Source: JBGSTR01 sp963707135
GTDB lineage: Bacteria > Pseudomonadota > Gammaproteobacteria > Chromatiales > Chromatiaceae
Direction of reading: 5' to 3'
Assembly: GCA_963707135.1 (NCBI GenBank)
Contig: CAVPOY010000049.1
Span: forward strand, 1-23,516
DNA: 23,516 nucleotides
The notes beneath the pieces are model-generated. The model ran no database searches and was not told where the DNA came from. It saw nothing but the letters and a program-made list of their open reading frames with translations. The translations under genes and the position numbers were made by a program. How positions within the stretch are numbered: position 1 is the stretch's first letter; every line of letters starts with the position of its first letter. Positions 1 to 6,648 of this stretch are shown here, piece after piece.

Positions 1-637
1 CCGGGCAGATCGACCGCAGGCAGCAGCCGGGACACTCCGGGCGCTTGCGGCAGCGCTCCTTGCCGTGGCGGACGATCAGGGCGTGATATTCGTTGAACAG
101 GGCGGCGTCCGGCCCCAGGGCGTCCTCGAACGCGGCGCGGAGGGTCTCGTAGCCGGCTTCGTGCTCGATCAAACCGAGCCGGGCGAAGACCCGGCGGGTA
201 TAGGCGTCGACGACGAACACCGGGCGGCCGAAGGCGTAGAGCAGCATGTCGTCGGCGGTCTCGGGTCCCACGCCGTGCATCCCGAGCAGCTGCCGGCGCA
301 GATGCGGGGTCGCCAACGCCGCGAGCCCTTCCAGTCCTCCCGCTTCCAGGTACCCGTCGCAGAAGCTCCTGAGCCGGCGGGCCTTGACGTTGAAGTAACC
401 GGCGGGCCGCAGCGCGTCCGCCAGCACGGCGTGCGGGAGATCGAGGATGGACTCGGCCCGGAGCGGAATACGTTCGGCGAGCCGTTGCAGGGCGCGCTCG
501 ACATTGGTCCAGGCGGTATTCTGGGTCAGCACCGCGCCGACCATGACCTCGAACGCCGAGTCGGCCGGCCACCAGTGCTGGGGCCCGTAGGCCGCGAACA
601 GGCGCTCGTAGACGGCGCGCACCCGCTCGGGGTCCAT
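1..637 (-). CDS. Endonuclease III-like / MagIII-like DNA glycosylase (HhH-GPD with 4Fe-4S loop), 3' end cut by window
   Basis: Reading the minus strand from the ATG at 637 gives 212 residues that run off the window edge. It looks like a base-excision DNA glycosylase of the HhH-GPD superfamily. The N-terminal WWP (22-24) and GAVLTQNTAW (34-43) match the MagIII (3-methyladenine glycosylase) branch rather than classical Nth. The helix-hairpin-helix is LLGMHGVGPETADD (117-130), followed by the catalytic Asp in VVDAY (D144). At the place of the Nth catalytic lysine (GVGRKTA in E. coli) there is glutamate E126, so a monofunctional glycosylase without lyase activity is expected. Four cysteines C196, C202, C205, C211 form a 4Fe-4S loop close to the Nth pattern. 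The start lies about 24 bases after the glgC-like stop, so the two are probably cotranscribed. Family assignment is firm; the exact substrate is inferred. Confidence 0.85.
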   Translation of the reverse strand, partial: MDPERVRAVYERLFAAYGPQHWWPADSAFEVMVGAVLTQNTAWTNVERALQRLAERIPLRAESILDLPHAVLADALRPAGYFNVKARRLRSFCDGYLEAGGLEGLAALATPHLRRQLLGMHGVGPETADDMLLYAFGRPVFVVDAYTRRVFARLGLIEHEAGYETLRAAFEDALGPDAALFNEYHALIVRHGKERCRKRPECPGCCLRSICP

Positions 638-660
638 GCGGATTTCCAGGACCGGGTCGG

Positions 661-1869
661 CTAGAACCGGTACTCCTTCGGCACGGCGACGACGCCGCCG
701 TCGGAGACCGCGAAACGCTCCCGGTCGAGCTTCAGGTCGAAGCCGATCTGCTCCCTGGGAGGGATCTCGACGTCCTTCTCGATGATGCAGTTGCGCAAGT
801 GCGCGCCCTCGCCGACGACGACGCCGTCGAACAGGATCGAGCCGTCGACGATCGCGCCGTCGCGGACCCGCACACGCGGAAACAGGACCGAGTGGTTGAC
901 GCCGCCGCCGCTGATCACCGTGCCGGCACCGAGCATGGAGTTGACGAAGATTCCCTCGGTGCCGCTCGCGGCGCCGGGGATAGTGCGGGCCGGCGGATAC
1001 TGGCCCTGGTAGGTACGGATGTTCCAGTCCGACTGATAGAGGTCGAGCGGCGGCTCGGCCCGCAGCAGGGCCATGTTCGCCTCGTAATAGGCGTCGACCG
1101 ACGCCAGGTCGCACCAGTAGCGGTCCGGCGTCACGCGGCCCCGCTCCCCGCCGAATCGGTAGGCCAGCACGCGATGGGTCGCCGCCAGCGGTGCAATAAG
1201 GTCCGCCGCGAGGTGGCGGTCGGGCTCATCCGCGCCCCGATCCAGGAGCTCGAGCAGTCGAGCCTTGTCGAAGACATGCACTCCCATGGTCGCGAGCCGT
1301 TCGCCGCCCGGTTCGGACCCGGCGCCGTCACCGGCCGCGGCGATTGATGCGATGCGCTCCTCGCCCGAAAGTTCGACCAGCGGTTGCCCGGGCGCCGTCT
1401 GCCCGCCGGTCGGGCGTACGGCCACGGTTATTTCGGCGCCCGACTCGCGGTGGGCGCGGATCAGCTCCGCGTAGTCCATTCGGTAGACGGCGTCCCCCTG
1501 CAGCACCAGCACCTCCTGAGCGGCGCTGCGCTCGAGCAGGTAGCGGTTCTGGCGGATCGCGTCGAACGGGCCCCGGTACCAGTCCAGTCCCTCCCGCATC
1601 TGGGGAGGAACCGGCGTGATGAACTCGCCGAGCTCCGGGTTGAATATCGACCAGCCGTCGCGCAAGTGCTTGTGCAGCGAGTGGCTCTTGTACTGGGTCA
1701 GTACCAGCACCCGGCGCAGTCCGGAGTGAAGGCAGTTGGCGAGGGTGAAGTCGATGACCCGGAACTTCCCCGCGAACGGCACCGCGGCCTTGGGCCGGTG
1801 CTGCGTCAGGGTATCGAGGCCGACGCCACGATCCGTGGCCAGAACAAGGGTGAGGGTATCGGTGGACAT
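661..1869 (-). CDS. glgC: GlgC-like glucose-1-phosphate adenylyltransferase homologue with degenerate active site
   Basis: 402 residues, close to the usual GlgC length, aligning end to end with ADP-glucose pyrophosphorylase: N-terminal nucleotidyltransferase domain, then a left-handed beta-helix (NSMLGAGTVISGGGVNHSVL region). Conserved elements include GKFRVIDFTLANC (34-46), TQYKSHSL, WYRGPFDAI and the metal-binding Asp in LQGDAVY (D126). However, the signature GGRGTRL of active enzymes is TDRGVGL here (12-18), so the catalytic Arg (E. coli R32) is Gly; the effector lysine K39 is His24, while K42 is kept (K27). The glucose-1-phosphate lysine motif (EKP, E. coli K195) is also not visible. This pattern resembles modulatory subunits such as GlgD or the plant large subunit. 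It may be regulatory or inactive; a true enzyme with altered chemistry is less likely. The gene follows pdxJ on the same strand after a 147-base gap. Confidence 0.85.
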   Translation of the reverse strand: MSTDTLTLVLATDRGVGLDTLTQHRPKAAVPFAGKFRVIDFTLANCLHSGLRRVLVLTQYKSHSLHKHLRDGWSIFNPELGEFITPVPPQMREGLDWYRGPFDAIRQNRYLLERSAAQEVLVLQGDAVYRMDYAELIRAHRESGAEITVAVRPTGGQTAPGQPLVELSGEERIASIAAAGDGAGSEPGGERLATMGVHVFDKARLLELLDRGADEPDRHLAADLIAPLAATHRVLAYRFGGERGRVTPDRYWCDLASVDAYYEANMALLRAEPPLDLYQSDWNIRTYQGQYPPARTIPGAASGTEGIFVNSMLGAGTVISGGGVNHSVLFPRVRVRDGAIVDGSILFDGVVVGEGAHLRNCIIEKDVEIPPREQIGFDLKLDRERFAVSDGGVVAVPKEYRF

Positions 1870-1916
1870 GACGAAGCTGTACCGCTGGCAGGAACCTTTG
1901 CCCAGCGGAGAGTCTA

Positions 1917-1950
1917 GCGGGGACCCGGCTCAAAAAGCCAGGATCCCCGC
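1917..1950 (-). other. Hairpin in the pdxJ-glgC gap
   Basis: GCGGGGA at 1917-1923 pairs with TCCCCGC at 1944-1950, with an inner GGCT/AGCC stem at 1927-1930 and 1936-1939 and loop CAAAA. It lies downstream of pdxJ and about 50 bases upstream of the glgC-like start on the minus strand. No clear T-tract follows on either strand, so it is not a typical intrinsic terminator; it may be a weak terminator, an mRNA end stabiliser or a leader structure. Confidence 0.35.
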
Positions 1951-2016
1951 GGTTCTTGAGCGGCGCTCGGAGGTCGCCGATCCGCGCGTTCCGCGACCTG
2001 ACTGCCGCGGCCGGTG

Positions 2017-2772
2017 TCAGACCCCGCGAGCGGACGCGGCGTCGATGATCCGCTTCATTTCGCGCACGGCCTCGTCCAAGCCGGTGAACAGTGCGCGGGC
2101 GACGATGGCGTGTCCGATGTTGAGCTCCCGAATGCCGCCGATGGAAGCGATCGCCTTGACGTTGTGGTAGTCCAACCCGTGTCCCGCGTTGACCTGCAGC
2201 CCGAGCTCGAGGCCGTGCCCGACCGCCCGACGGATGCGCTCGAGCTCCTCGGAGCGCACGCGCGGCGTCGCGGCATCGGCGTAGCACCCGGTGTGGATCT
2301 CGATCACCGGCGCGCCGACCGCGCGTGCGGCCTCGATCTGCGACGGCTCGGGGTCGATGAACAGCGACACCCGCACCCCGGCCTCGGCCAGCATCGCGCA
2401 GAACTCGGTCAGCGCTGGCCTGTTCCCCGCCACGTCGAGACCGCCCTCGGTGGTCAGCTCCTGACGCCGCTCGGGCACCAGGCAGCAATCGGCGGGGCGG
2501 ATCCGGGCGGCAATCGCACCCATCTCTGGCGTGGCCGCCATCTCCAGGTTCATCCGCGTCTGCAGGATGTCGCACAGGGTCTCGACATCGCGCTCCTGGA
2601 TGTGGCGCCGGTCTTCGCGCAGGTGCAGCGTGATTCCGTCCGCGCCGGCCTGCTCCGCGACCAGCGCGGCCTGGATCGGCTCCGGGTAACGGGTTCCGCG
2701 CGCCTGCCTGATGGTGGCGATGTGGTCGATGTTGACGCCGAGCAGGACTCCGGCGGGGACTGGGTCATTCAT
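2017..2772 (-). CDS. pdxJ: Pyridoxine 5'-phosphate synthase PdxJ
   Basis: 251 residues. PdxJ condenses 3-amino-2-oxopropyl phosphate with 1-deoxyxylulose 5-phosphate to make pyridoxine 5'-phosphate in the DXP-dependent vitamin B6 pathway (cytosolic TIM barrel). Hallmarks are LLGVNIDHIATIRQARG (10-26), DGITLHLREDRRHI with the phosphate and catalytic His/Arg residues, NLEMAAT with the catalytic Glu, NAGHGLDYHNV with the late catalytic His, and GIRELNIGHAIVARALF near the C-terminus. It is the last gene of the lepA-to-pdxJ run, 44 bases after recO. The recO-pdxJ link is widely conserved in gammaproteobacteria; acpS, which often follows pdxJ, is not found here. Confidence 0.97.
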   Translation of the reverse strand: MNDPVPAGVLLGVNIDHIATIRQARGTRYPEPIQAALVAEQAGADGITLHLREDRRHIQERDVETLCDILQTRMNLEMAATPEMGAIAARIRPADCCLVPERRQELTTEGGLDVAGNRPALTEFCAMLAEAGVRVSLFIDPEPSQIEAARAVGAPVIEIHTGCYADAATPRVRSEELERIRRAVGHGLELGLQVNAGHGLDYHNVKAIASIGGIRELNIGHAIVARALFTGLDEAVREMKRIIDAASARGV

Positions 2773-2816
2773 CAGGGATTCCTCGGATTGCGCGGCAGAC
2801 GTCGCGCCGCTGGATT

Positions 2817-3539
2817 CTAGCTCGTCTTGCGGCCGGACCAGCGCCGAAGCAGTTCCCGGCTCTTCAGCGGTCTTCCCCCGAGATAGGGATCGAGGGCGCG
2901 CCGAAGAAGACCGCGGGCCTCCTTGAGCTGAGCCGCATCGAGCTTCTCGCCCCGCGCCAGCGCGAGCAGTGTCGCCCCCGCCAGCCTCTCCCCCGGGTCC
3001 AAGGCCGATGCCGCCCGCGGGCCCCGCTCCGGCTCGAAAACATAGACCCCGCCAGCCGTTATGGGCTCGCCGGTGGCCGCGTCGACGTCCAGCGCCAGCC
3101 CGTAGCCAAGCTCGTCGAGAAGCCGCAGCTCGAACTGCCGAAGCAGGTTGCCCAGGTCCGGATCGGTACCCAGACCGTCGAGGATGGCATGATAGAACGC
3201 GAACAACCCGTCGTGGGGGTCATTGCGGGCGAGCAACCGGATCATCAGCTCGTTGACATAGAAACCGCACAGCAGCGACAACCCGCTCAGGGGCGCCGCT
3301 CTACCCGCGGCCTCGATGCGGGTCAGGGTGCGCACCTCGCCCCGGCCGACGACGCCGATCCACAGGGGCTGGAAGGGCTGCAGCAGACCGCTCGAAGGGG
3401 CCCGCGACCGGCGCGCGCCCTTGGCGATCGCCGGAAATCGTCCCTGCCCGCTGGCAAAGACCTCCACGAGCAGACTGGTGTCGCCATAGTCCCGCCGGTG
3501 AAGTACGAAGGCCTGGAGCAGCCCGCGGGCACTGGTCAC
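2817..3539 (-). CDS. recO: DNA repair protein RecO
   Basis: 240 residues from a GTG start at 3539. RecO works with RecR to load RecA on SSB-coated DNA in the RecF recombination pathway and anneals single strands. The N-terminal OB fold is recognisable in QAFVLHRRDYGDTSLLVEVF and GRFPAIAKGARRSRAP, followed by LLQPFQPL and the helical C-terminal region with YVNELMIRLLARNDPHDGLFAFY and LLRQFELRLLDELGYG. No zinc-finger cysteines are seen, as in E. coli RecO. It sits 40 bases after era. The start region has no good Shine-Dalgarno sequence and lies directly behind a GC hairpin (3543-3560), so translation may depend on ribosomes coming from era; the start is thus less certain than the family. Confidence 0.95.
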   Translation of the reverse strand: MTSARGLLQAFVLHRRDYGDTSLLVEVFASGQGRFPAIAKGARRSRAPSSGLLQPFQPLWIGVVGRGEVRTLTRIEAAGRAAPLSGLSLLCGFYVNELMIRLLARNDPHDGLFAFYHAILDGLGTDPDLGNLLRQFELRLLDELGYGLALDVDAATGEPITAGGVYVFEPERGPRAASALDPGERLAGATLLALARGEKLDAAQLKEARGLLRRALDPYLGGRPLKSRELLRRWSGRKTS

Positions 3540-3542
3540 GGG

Positions 3543-3560
3543 CCCGGCGCCCGCGCCGGG
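3543..3560 (-). other. GC hairpin at the recO translation start
   Basis: CCCGGCG (3543-3549) and CGCCGGG (3554-3560) form a perfect 7-bp stem with a 4-base loop, ending 3 bases before the recO GTG. It covers the position where a ribosome binding site would be. It may couple recO translation to era or lower it; the effect is inferred. Confidence 0.4.
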
Positions 3561-3579
3561 GACCTCGCCGGGCGGGACA

Positions 3580-4482
3580 TCAGGTGTCCCGGTAGCCGAG
3601 GCTCGCGAGCGCCGCCTCGTCGCTCGACCAGCTCTTCTTGACCTTGACCCAGACCTCGAGGTGCACCGGGCAACCGAAGAGCTTCTGCATCTCCAGTCGG
3701 GCCTGGGTCGCCGCCGCCTTCAGCGCCTCGCCGTTCCGGCCGATGACGATGGCCTTCTGACCGGGTCGCTCGACCCAAACCAGGGCATTGATCCGGTAAC
3801 GGCCGCCCTCTTCCCGGAAATTTTCGATCTCCACCGTGGTGCGATAGGGAAGCTCCTCGCCGTAGCGCTGCACCAGCTGCTCGCGCAGCAGCTCGGCGGC
3901 GAAGAATCGCTCCGAACGGTCGGTGATCTGATCGTCCGGGTAGACCGGCTCCGCCTCGGGCAACGCCGCGAGCACGGCCCGCTCCAGCACGTCGATCTGA
4001 TCGCCGCGCGCCGCCGACACCGGGATCAGGTCGAGAAATCCGTGTCGGCCGGCCAGCTCCTGAAGGAACGGAAGCAGGGCCCCTTTTTCGCCGACGGTAT
4101 CCACCTTGTTGACCGCGGCGATCGCCGGAACGCCGGCCGCAGCGATCGCCTCCAGCGCCGCGGCGTCCTCATCGGTCCAACGCATGGCCTCGACCACGAA
4201 CAGGGCAAGGTCTGTTTCGCTCACCGCGGCCCGGGCGGCTCGATTCAGGTAGCGGTTCAGGGCGCCGCCGCCCCGATGATGGATGCCGGGCGTATCGACG
4301 AACAGCATCTGGCCGCCGGCTCCGCTCTTGATGCCGAGGATCCTGTGCCGGGTGGTCTGCGCTTTGTGGGACGTGATCGCAAGCTTCTGGCCCAGGATCC
4401 GGTTGAGCAGCGTCGACTTTCCGACATTGGGGCGCCCGATGATGGCGACGTAGCCGCAGCGGTTCGGGTCGATATCAGGCAC
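3580..4482 (-). CDS. era: GTPase Era
   Basis: With GTG at 4482 as start the protein has 300 residues, matching E. coli Era (301). Era binds the 3' end of 16S rRNA and assists 30S assembly. G1 is GRPNVGKST (16-24), the switch region contains KAQTTRHRI, G3 is DTPG (63-66), G4 is NKVD, and a C-terminal KH domain contains GRNGEALKAAATQARLEMQ. The frame is open further upstream to an ATG at 4560, but that extension overlaps rnc and has no similarity to Era, while GTG at 4482 places CGYVAIIGRP at the usual distance from the N-terminus. The start overlaps the rnc stop by a few bases (rnc ends at 4475), so the two are translationally coupled. Confidence 0.96.
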   Translation of the reverse strand: MPDIDPNRCGYVAIIGRPNVGKSTLLNRILGQKLAITSHKAQTTRHRILGIKSGAGGQMLFVDTPGIHHRGGGALNRYLNRAARAAVSETDLALFVVEAMRWTDEDAAALEAIAAAGVPAIAAVNKVDTVGEKGALLPFLQELAGRHGFLDLIPVSAARGDQIDVLERAVLAALPEAEPVYPDDQITDRSERFFAAELLREQLVQRYGEELPYRTTVEIENFREEGGRYRINALVWVERPGQKAIVIGRNGEALKAAATQARLEMQKLFGCPVHLEVWVKVKKSWSSDEAALASLGYRDT

Positions 4483-5152
4483 CGGCAATCTGCTCGAGCA
4501 TCGCCGCCGCGGCCGCCTGTTCCGCCCGTCGGCGGCTGCTGCCAACGCCTTGGCTGGCACGGCGGTCGTCAGGCAGGACGCAGGTCACCGTGAAGCTCTG
4601 GGCGTGCTGGGTACCGCCGATGTCGGTCACGTCGTATTCGGGAAGCGGCCGCTTGCGGGCCTGCAACAGCTCCTGCAGGCGGGTCTTCGGGTCCTTGCCG
4701 CCGCGCTGTGCGACCGCCAGCCTAAGTGGCTCCTTGAAGAGTCGCAAGACAACCTGGTGAGCCGAATCGTAGCCGGCATCGAGGTAGACGGCGCCGAGAA
4801 CGGCCTCGAGGGCGTCGGAGAGAATCGAATCCCGGGTGTAGCCGCCGGCGCGAAGCTCCCCGCTGCCCAGTCGGAGGTAGGTACCCAGATCCAGGTCCCG
4901 GGCGAGTCTGGCCAGCGCCTCGCGCTTGACGACCGACGCGCGCATCCTGCTCAGGCTGCCCTCGTCGGCGCCGGGAAAGGCCTCCAGCAGGGCCTCGGCG
5001 ATGACGAAGCCGATCAGGGCGTCCCCGAGGAACTCCAACCGCTCGTTGTTCGACGAGCCGGCGCTGCGGTGGGTCAGGGCCTGCTCGAGCAAGTCCCCGT
5101 CCCGAAAACCGTGGCCCAGCGCCCCGGCGAGCCGCCCGAGGTCCCCGTTCAC
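4475..5152 (-). CDS. rnc: Ribonuclease III
   Basis: 225 residues, the normal RNase III size. It cleaves double-stranded RNA in rRNA precursors and mRNAs. The nuclease domain carries the signature NNERLEFLGDALIGF (35-49) with metal ligands E40 and D44, and D113/E116 in SDALEAVLGAVYLDAGYD. The C-terminal double-stranded RNA binding domain starts near DPKTRLQELLQ and ends with GSSRRRAEQAAAAAML. The start is GTG at 5152, overlapping the stop of the DUF4845 gene as GTGA. The gene lies between lepB/DUF4845 and era, the classic order; E. coli rnc autoregulates the rnc-era-recO operon by cleaving its leader, but here that leader is inside the upstream gene. Confidence 0.97.
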   Translation of the reverse strand: MNGDLGRLAGALGHGFRDGDLLEQALTHRSAGSSNNERLEFLGDALIGFVIAEALLEAFPGADEGSLSRMRASVVKREALARLARDLDLGTYLRLGSGELRAGGYTRDSILSDALEAVLGAVYLDAGYDSAHQVVLRLFKEPLRLAVAQRGGKDPKTRLQELLQARKRPLPEYDVTDIGGTQHAQSFTVTCVLPDDRRASQGVGSSRRRAEQAAAAAMLEQIAGA

Positions 5153-5520
5153 GGGGACGGTACTTCCACCTCGTGCTGGAACTGCAGGACGACGTCGATG
5201 TTCAGGAACAGGTGCTCGCGCTGCTCGTACGCCAGCTTCACGTCGTAGCGCTGGTCACCGACCTTCTCGATCTTGAAGTCCTTCGGGCCCACGTGCCCCA
5301 CGTTGTTGACCTCCATGCGCCGGTAGATCAGCTGGGCGATCCCCGCCCGGCCCTCTTCGAGGACCTCCGGAGAGGTTGCGACGCTTTTCATGATCGACTG
5401 TAGCGTCCAGAAGTTCATATACATCGGCCCCAGCTTCAGCACGACCGTCACGACGAAGGCCGCGAGAACCAGGACGAATAGGATGCCGATCATCCCGATT
5501 CCACGTTGTACGGAGCCCAT
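5149..5520 (-). CDS. DUF4845 family small membrane protein
   Basis: 123 residues with the look of the DUF4845 family, which in many gammaproteobacteria lies between lepB and rnc (PA0769 position in Pseudomonas). An N-terminal hydrophobic helix (about residues 8-30, MIGILFVLVLAAFVVTVVLK), preceded by RGIG, resembles a prepilin-like or type IV pilin-style anchor, followed by a short soluble domain with YDVKLAYEQREHLFLNIDVVLQFQHEVEV. It is probably an inner-membrane protein with the soluble part in the periplasm. It begins 16 bases after the lepB stop and overlaps rnc by 4 bases, so it is part of the same transcript. Its molecular role is unknown. Confidence 0.9.
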   Translation of the reverse strand: MGSVQRGIGMIGILFVLVLAAFVVTVVLKLGPMYMNFWTLQSIMKSVATSPEVLEEGRAGIAQLIYRRMEVNNVGHVGPKDFKIEKVGDQRYDVKLAYEQREHLFLNIDVVLQFQHEVEVPSP

Positions 5521-5536
5521 ATCTCTGAACCTTTGC

Positions 5537-6394
5537 TCAGTGAATCACGTTGCCCAGCCGACTCCAGTCGATGGGAAAGCCGTCGCGCGACCCGTCCCAA
5601 TTCATCCATATGGCAAAGGCCTTGCCCACCAGGTTGCGCTCGGGCACGAAACCCCAGCAGCGGCTGTCGTTGCTGTTGTCGCGGTTGTCGCCCATCACGA
5701 AGTACTGACCCGGCGGAATTCTGACCGGGCCATAGGCCAGCACCCGACAACCCGGAGGGAGATCCGGCGCGTTCGACCTAACCAGGATGCGGTGCTCGAT
5801 CTCGTCCAGGTTCTCCAGCGACTCCCGCGCCCCGGTCATACCCGCGCCCGCGCCGACGCCCTCGAACTCGCCGACCGGAAGCTGCGCCACCGGCTCGCCG
5901 TTCAGGAAAATGGTCTTGTCCCGATACCAGACCTCGTCCCCCGGCACACCGATGACCCGCTTGATGTAGTCGGTCTTGTCGTCAAGAGGATACTTGAACA
6001 CCACCACGTCGCCGTGCTGCGGCTCACCAATATCGAGAAACTTCTCGTTCAGCACCGGCAACCGGAGCCCGTACGCGAACTTGTTTACCAGGATGAAGTC
6101 CCCGGTCAGCAGGGTCGGCATCATGGAATTGGACGGAATGCGAAACGGCTCCACCAGGAAGGAGCGGAGCAGCAGCACGATGAATATGACCGGGAAGAAC
6201 GAGCGGGCGTACTCGACGATCACCGGCTCCCGGCCGGCGCGAGCGACGGCCTCGGCCGCCCCCGCCCCCTCGGCTCCCGCGATCTCGCTCGCCAGACGGC
6301 GGCGCCGAGGGGCGAACACAAGGGCGTCGATCAACCAGATGCCGCCCGTAGCGGCTGAGCCCAGCACCAAGATAGCGGGAAAATCGAAGTTCAT
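5537..6394 (-). CDS. lepB: Signal peptidase I LepB
   Basis: 285 residues. LepB removes signal peptides from exported proteins at the outer face of the inner membrane with a Ser-Lys dyad. Two transmembrane segments are visible (about 5-28 and 66-80), separated by a basic and Ala-rich cytoplasmic loop. The nucleophile is S90 in PSNSMMPT and the general base K145 in DYIKRVIGVPGDE, the same numbers as in E. coli. The C-terminal box GDNRDNSNDSRCWGFVP is intact. The ATG at 6394 fits the expected N-terminal helix. A strong intrinsic terminator ends only about 30 bases before this start, leaving no room for a promoter between, so expression must come through or around that terminator. Confidence 0.97.
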   Translation of the reverse strand: MNFDFPAILVLGSAATGGIWLIDALVFAPRRRRLASEIAGAEGAGAAEAVARAGREPVIVEYARSFFPVIFIVLLLRSFLVEPFRIPSNSMMPTLLTGDFILVNKFAYGLRLPVLNEKFLDIGEPQHGDVVVFKYPLDDKTDYIKRVIGVPGDEVWYRDKTIFLNGEPVAQLPVGEFEGVGAGAGMTGARESLENLDEIEHRILVRSNAPDLPPGCRVLAYGPVRIPPGQYFVMGDNRDNSNDSRCWGFVPERNLVGKAFAIWMNWDGSRDGFPIDWSRLGNVIH

Positions 6395-6424
6395 AATGCG
6401 TCAAACAGTGCCTACTACGCCCGC

Positions 6425-6467
6425 AAAAAAAAGCCCGCTGCGCGCTTTTCGGAATCGCGCGCCGGGG
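6425..6467 (-). terminator. Intrinsic terminator just upstream of lepB (possible attenuator)
   Basis: On the minus strand a GC stem (GCGCGC arms with an outer CCC/GGG, 6433-6467) is followed by eight consecutive T (6432-6425). It is a textbook Rho-independent terminator for transcripts coming from lepA. It ends about 30 bases before the lepB ATG and starts about 180 bases after the lepA stop, which suggests attenuation of the lepB-rnc-era operon or the end of a short leader RNA. Confidence 0.8.
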
Positions 6468-6507
6468 TCAACAACCATGCCGTGGGGAATGCCGATGCGT
6501 CCGTGTC

Positions 6508-6544
6508 TCCCGGCGCGATTCGGAAAGCGCATCGTGCGAATCGC
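6508..6544 (-). promoter_or_regulatory. Possible antiterminator / anti-antiterminator segment of the lepB leader
   Basis: GCGATTCG (6515-6522) and CGAATCGC (6537-6544) form a perfect 8-bp hairpin. The same stretch (6508-6530) is an imperfect inverted copy of the lepB-proximal terminator stem (6442-6465): about 21 base pairs could form between them with one mismatch and two small bulges. The two folds exclude each other, as in attenuators. The sequence relation is direct; the regulatory role is inferred. Confidence 0.45.
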
Positions 6545-6563
6545 CAATTTAACGACTCTCGGG

Positions 6564-6599
6564 ACGGCTTTTTCTCGGCGTCTCCCAGAAAAACGCCGT
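6564..6599 (-). other. Leader hairpin between lepA and lepB
   Basis: ACGGCTTTTTCT (6564-6575) is complementary to 6587-6599 apart from one bulged C (6594), giving a 12-bp stem with an 11-base loop. It lies 50 bases after the lepA stop. A competing CGGCG/CGCCG pairing exists. It may be part of the structured lepB leader or protect the lepA mRNA end. Confidence 0.45.
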
Positions 6600-6648
6600 G
6601 TCCGGGCCGGATCGCCGGTGCCAGCCGCAGTCCCTGGTATAACTAGGC

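Noticed and set aside
1328..2575. 415-codon open frame on the minus strand across glgC and pdxJ
   Set aside because: Crosses two firm genes in another frame and is Arg/Gly/Ala-rich nonsense.
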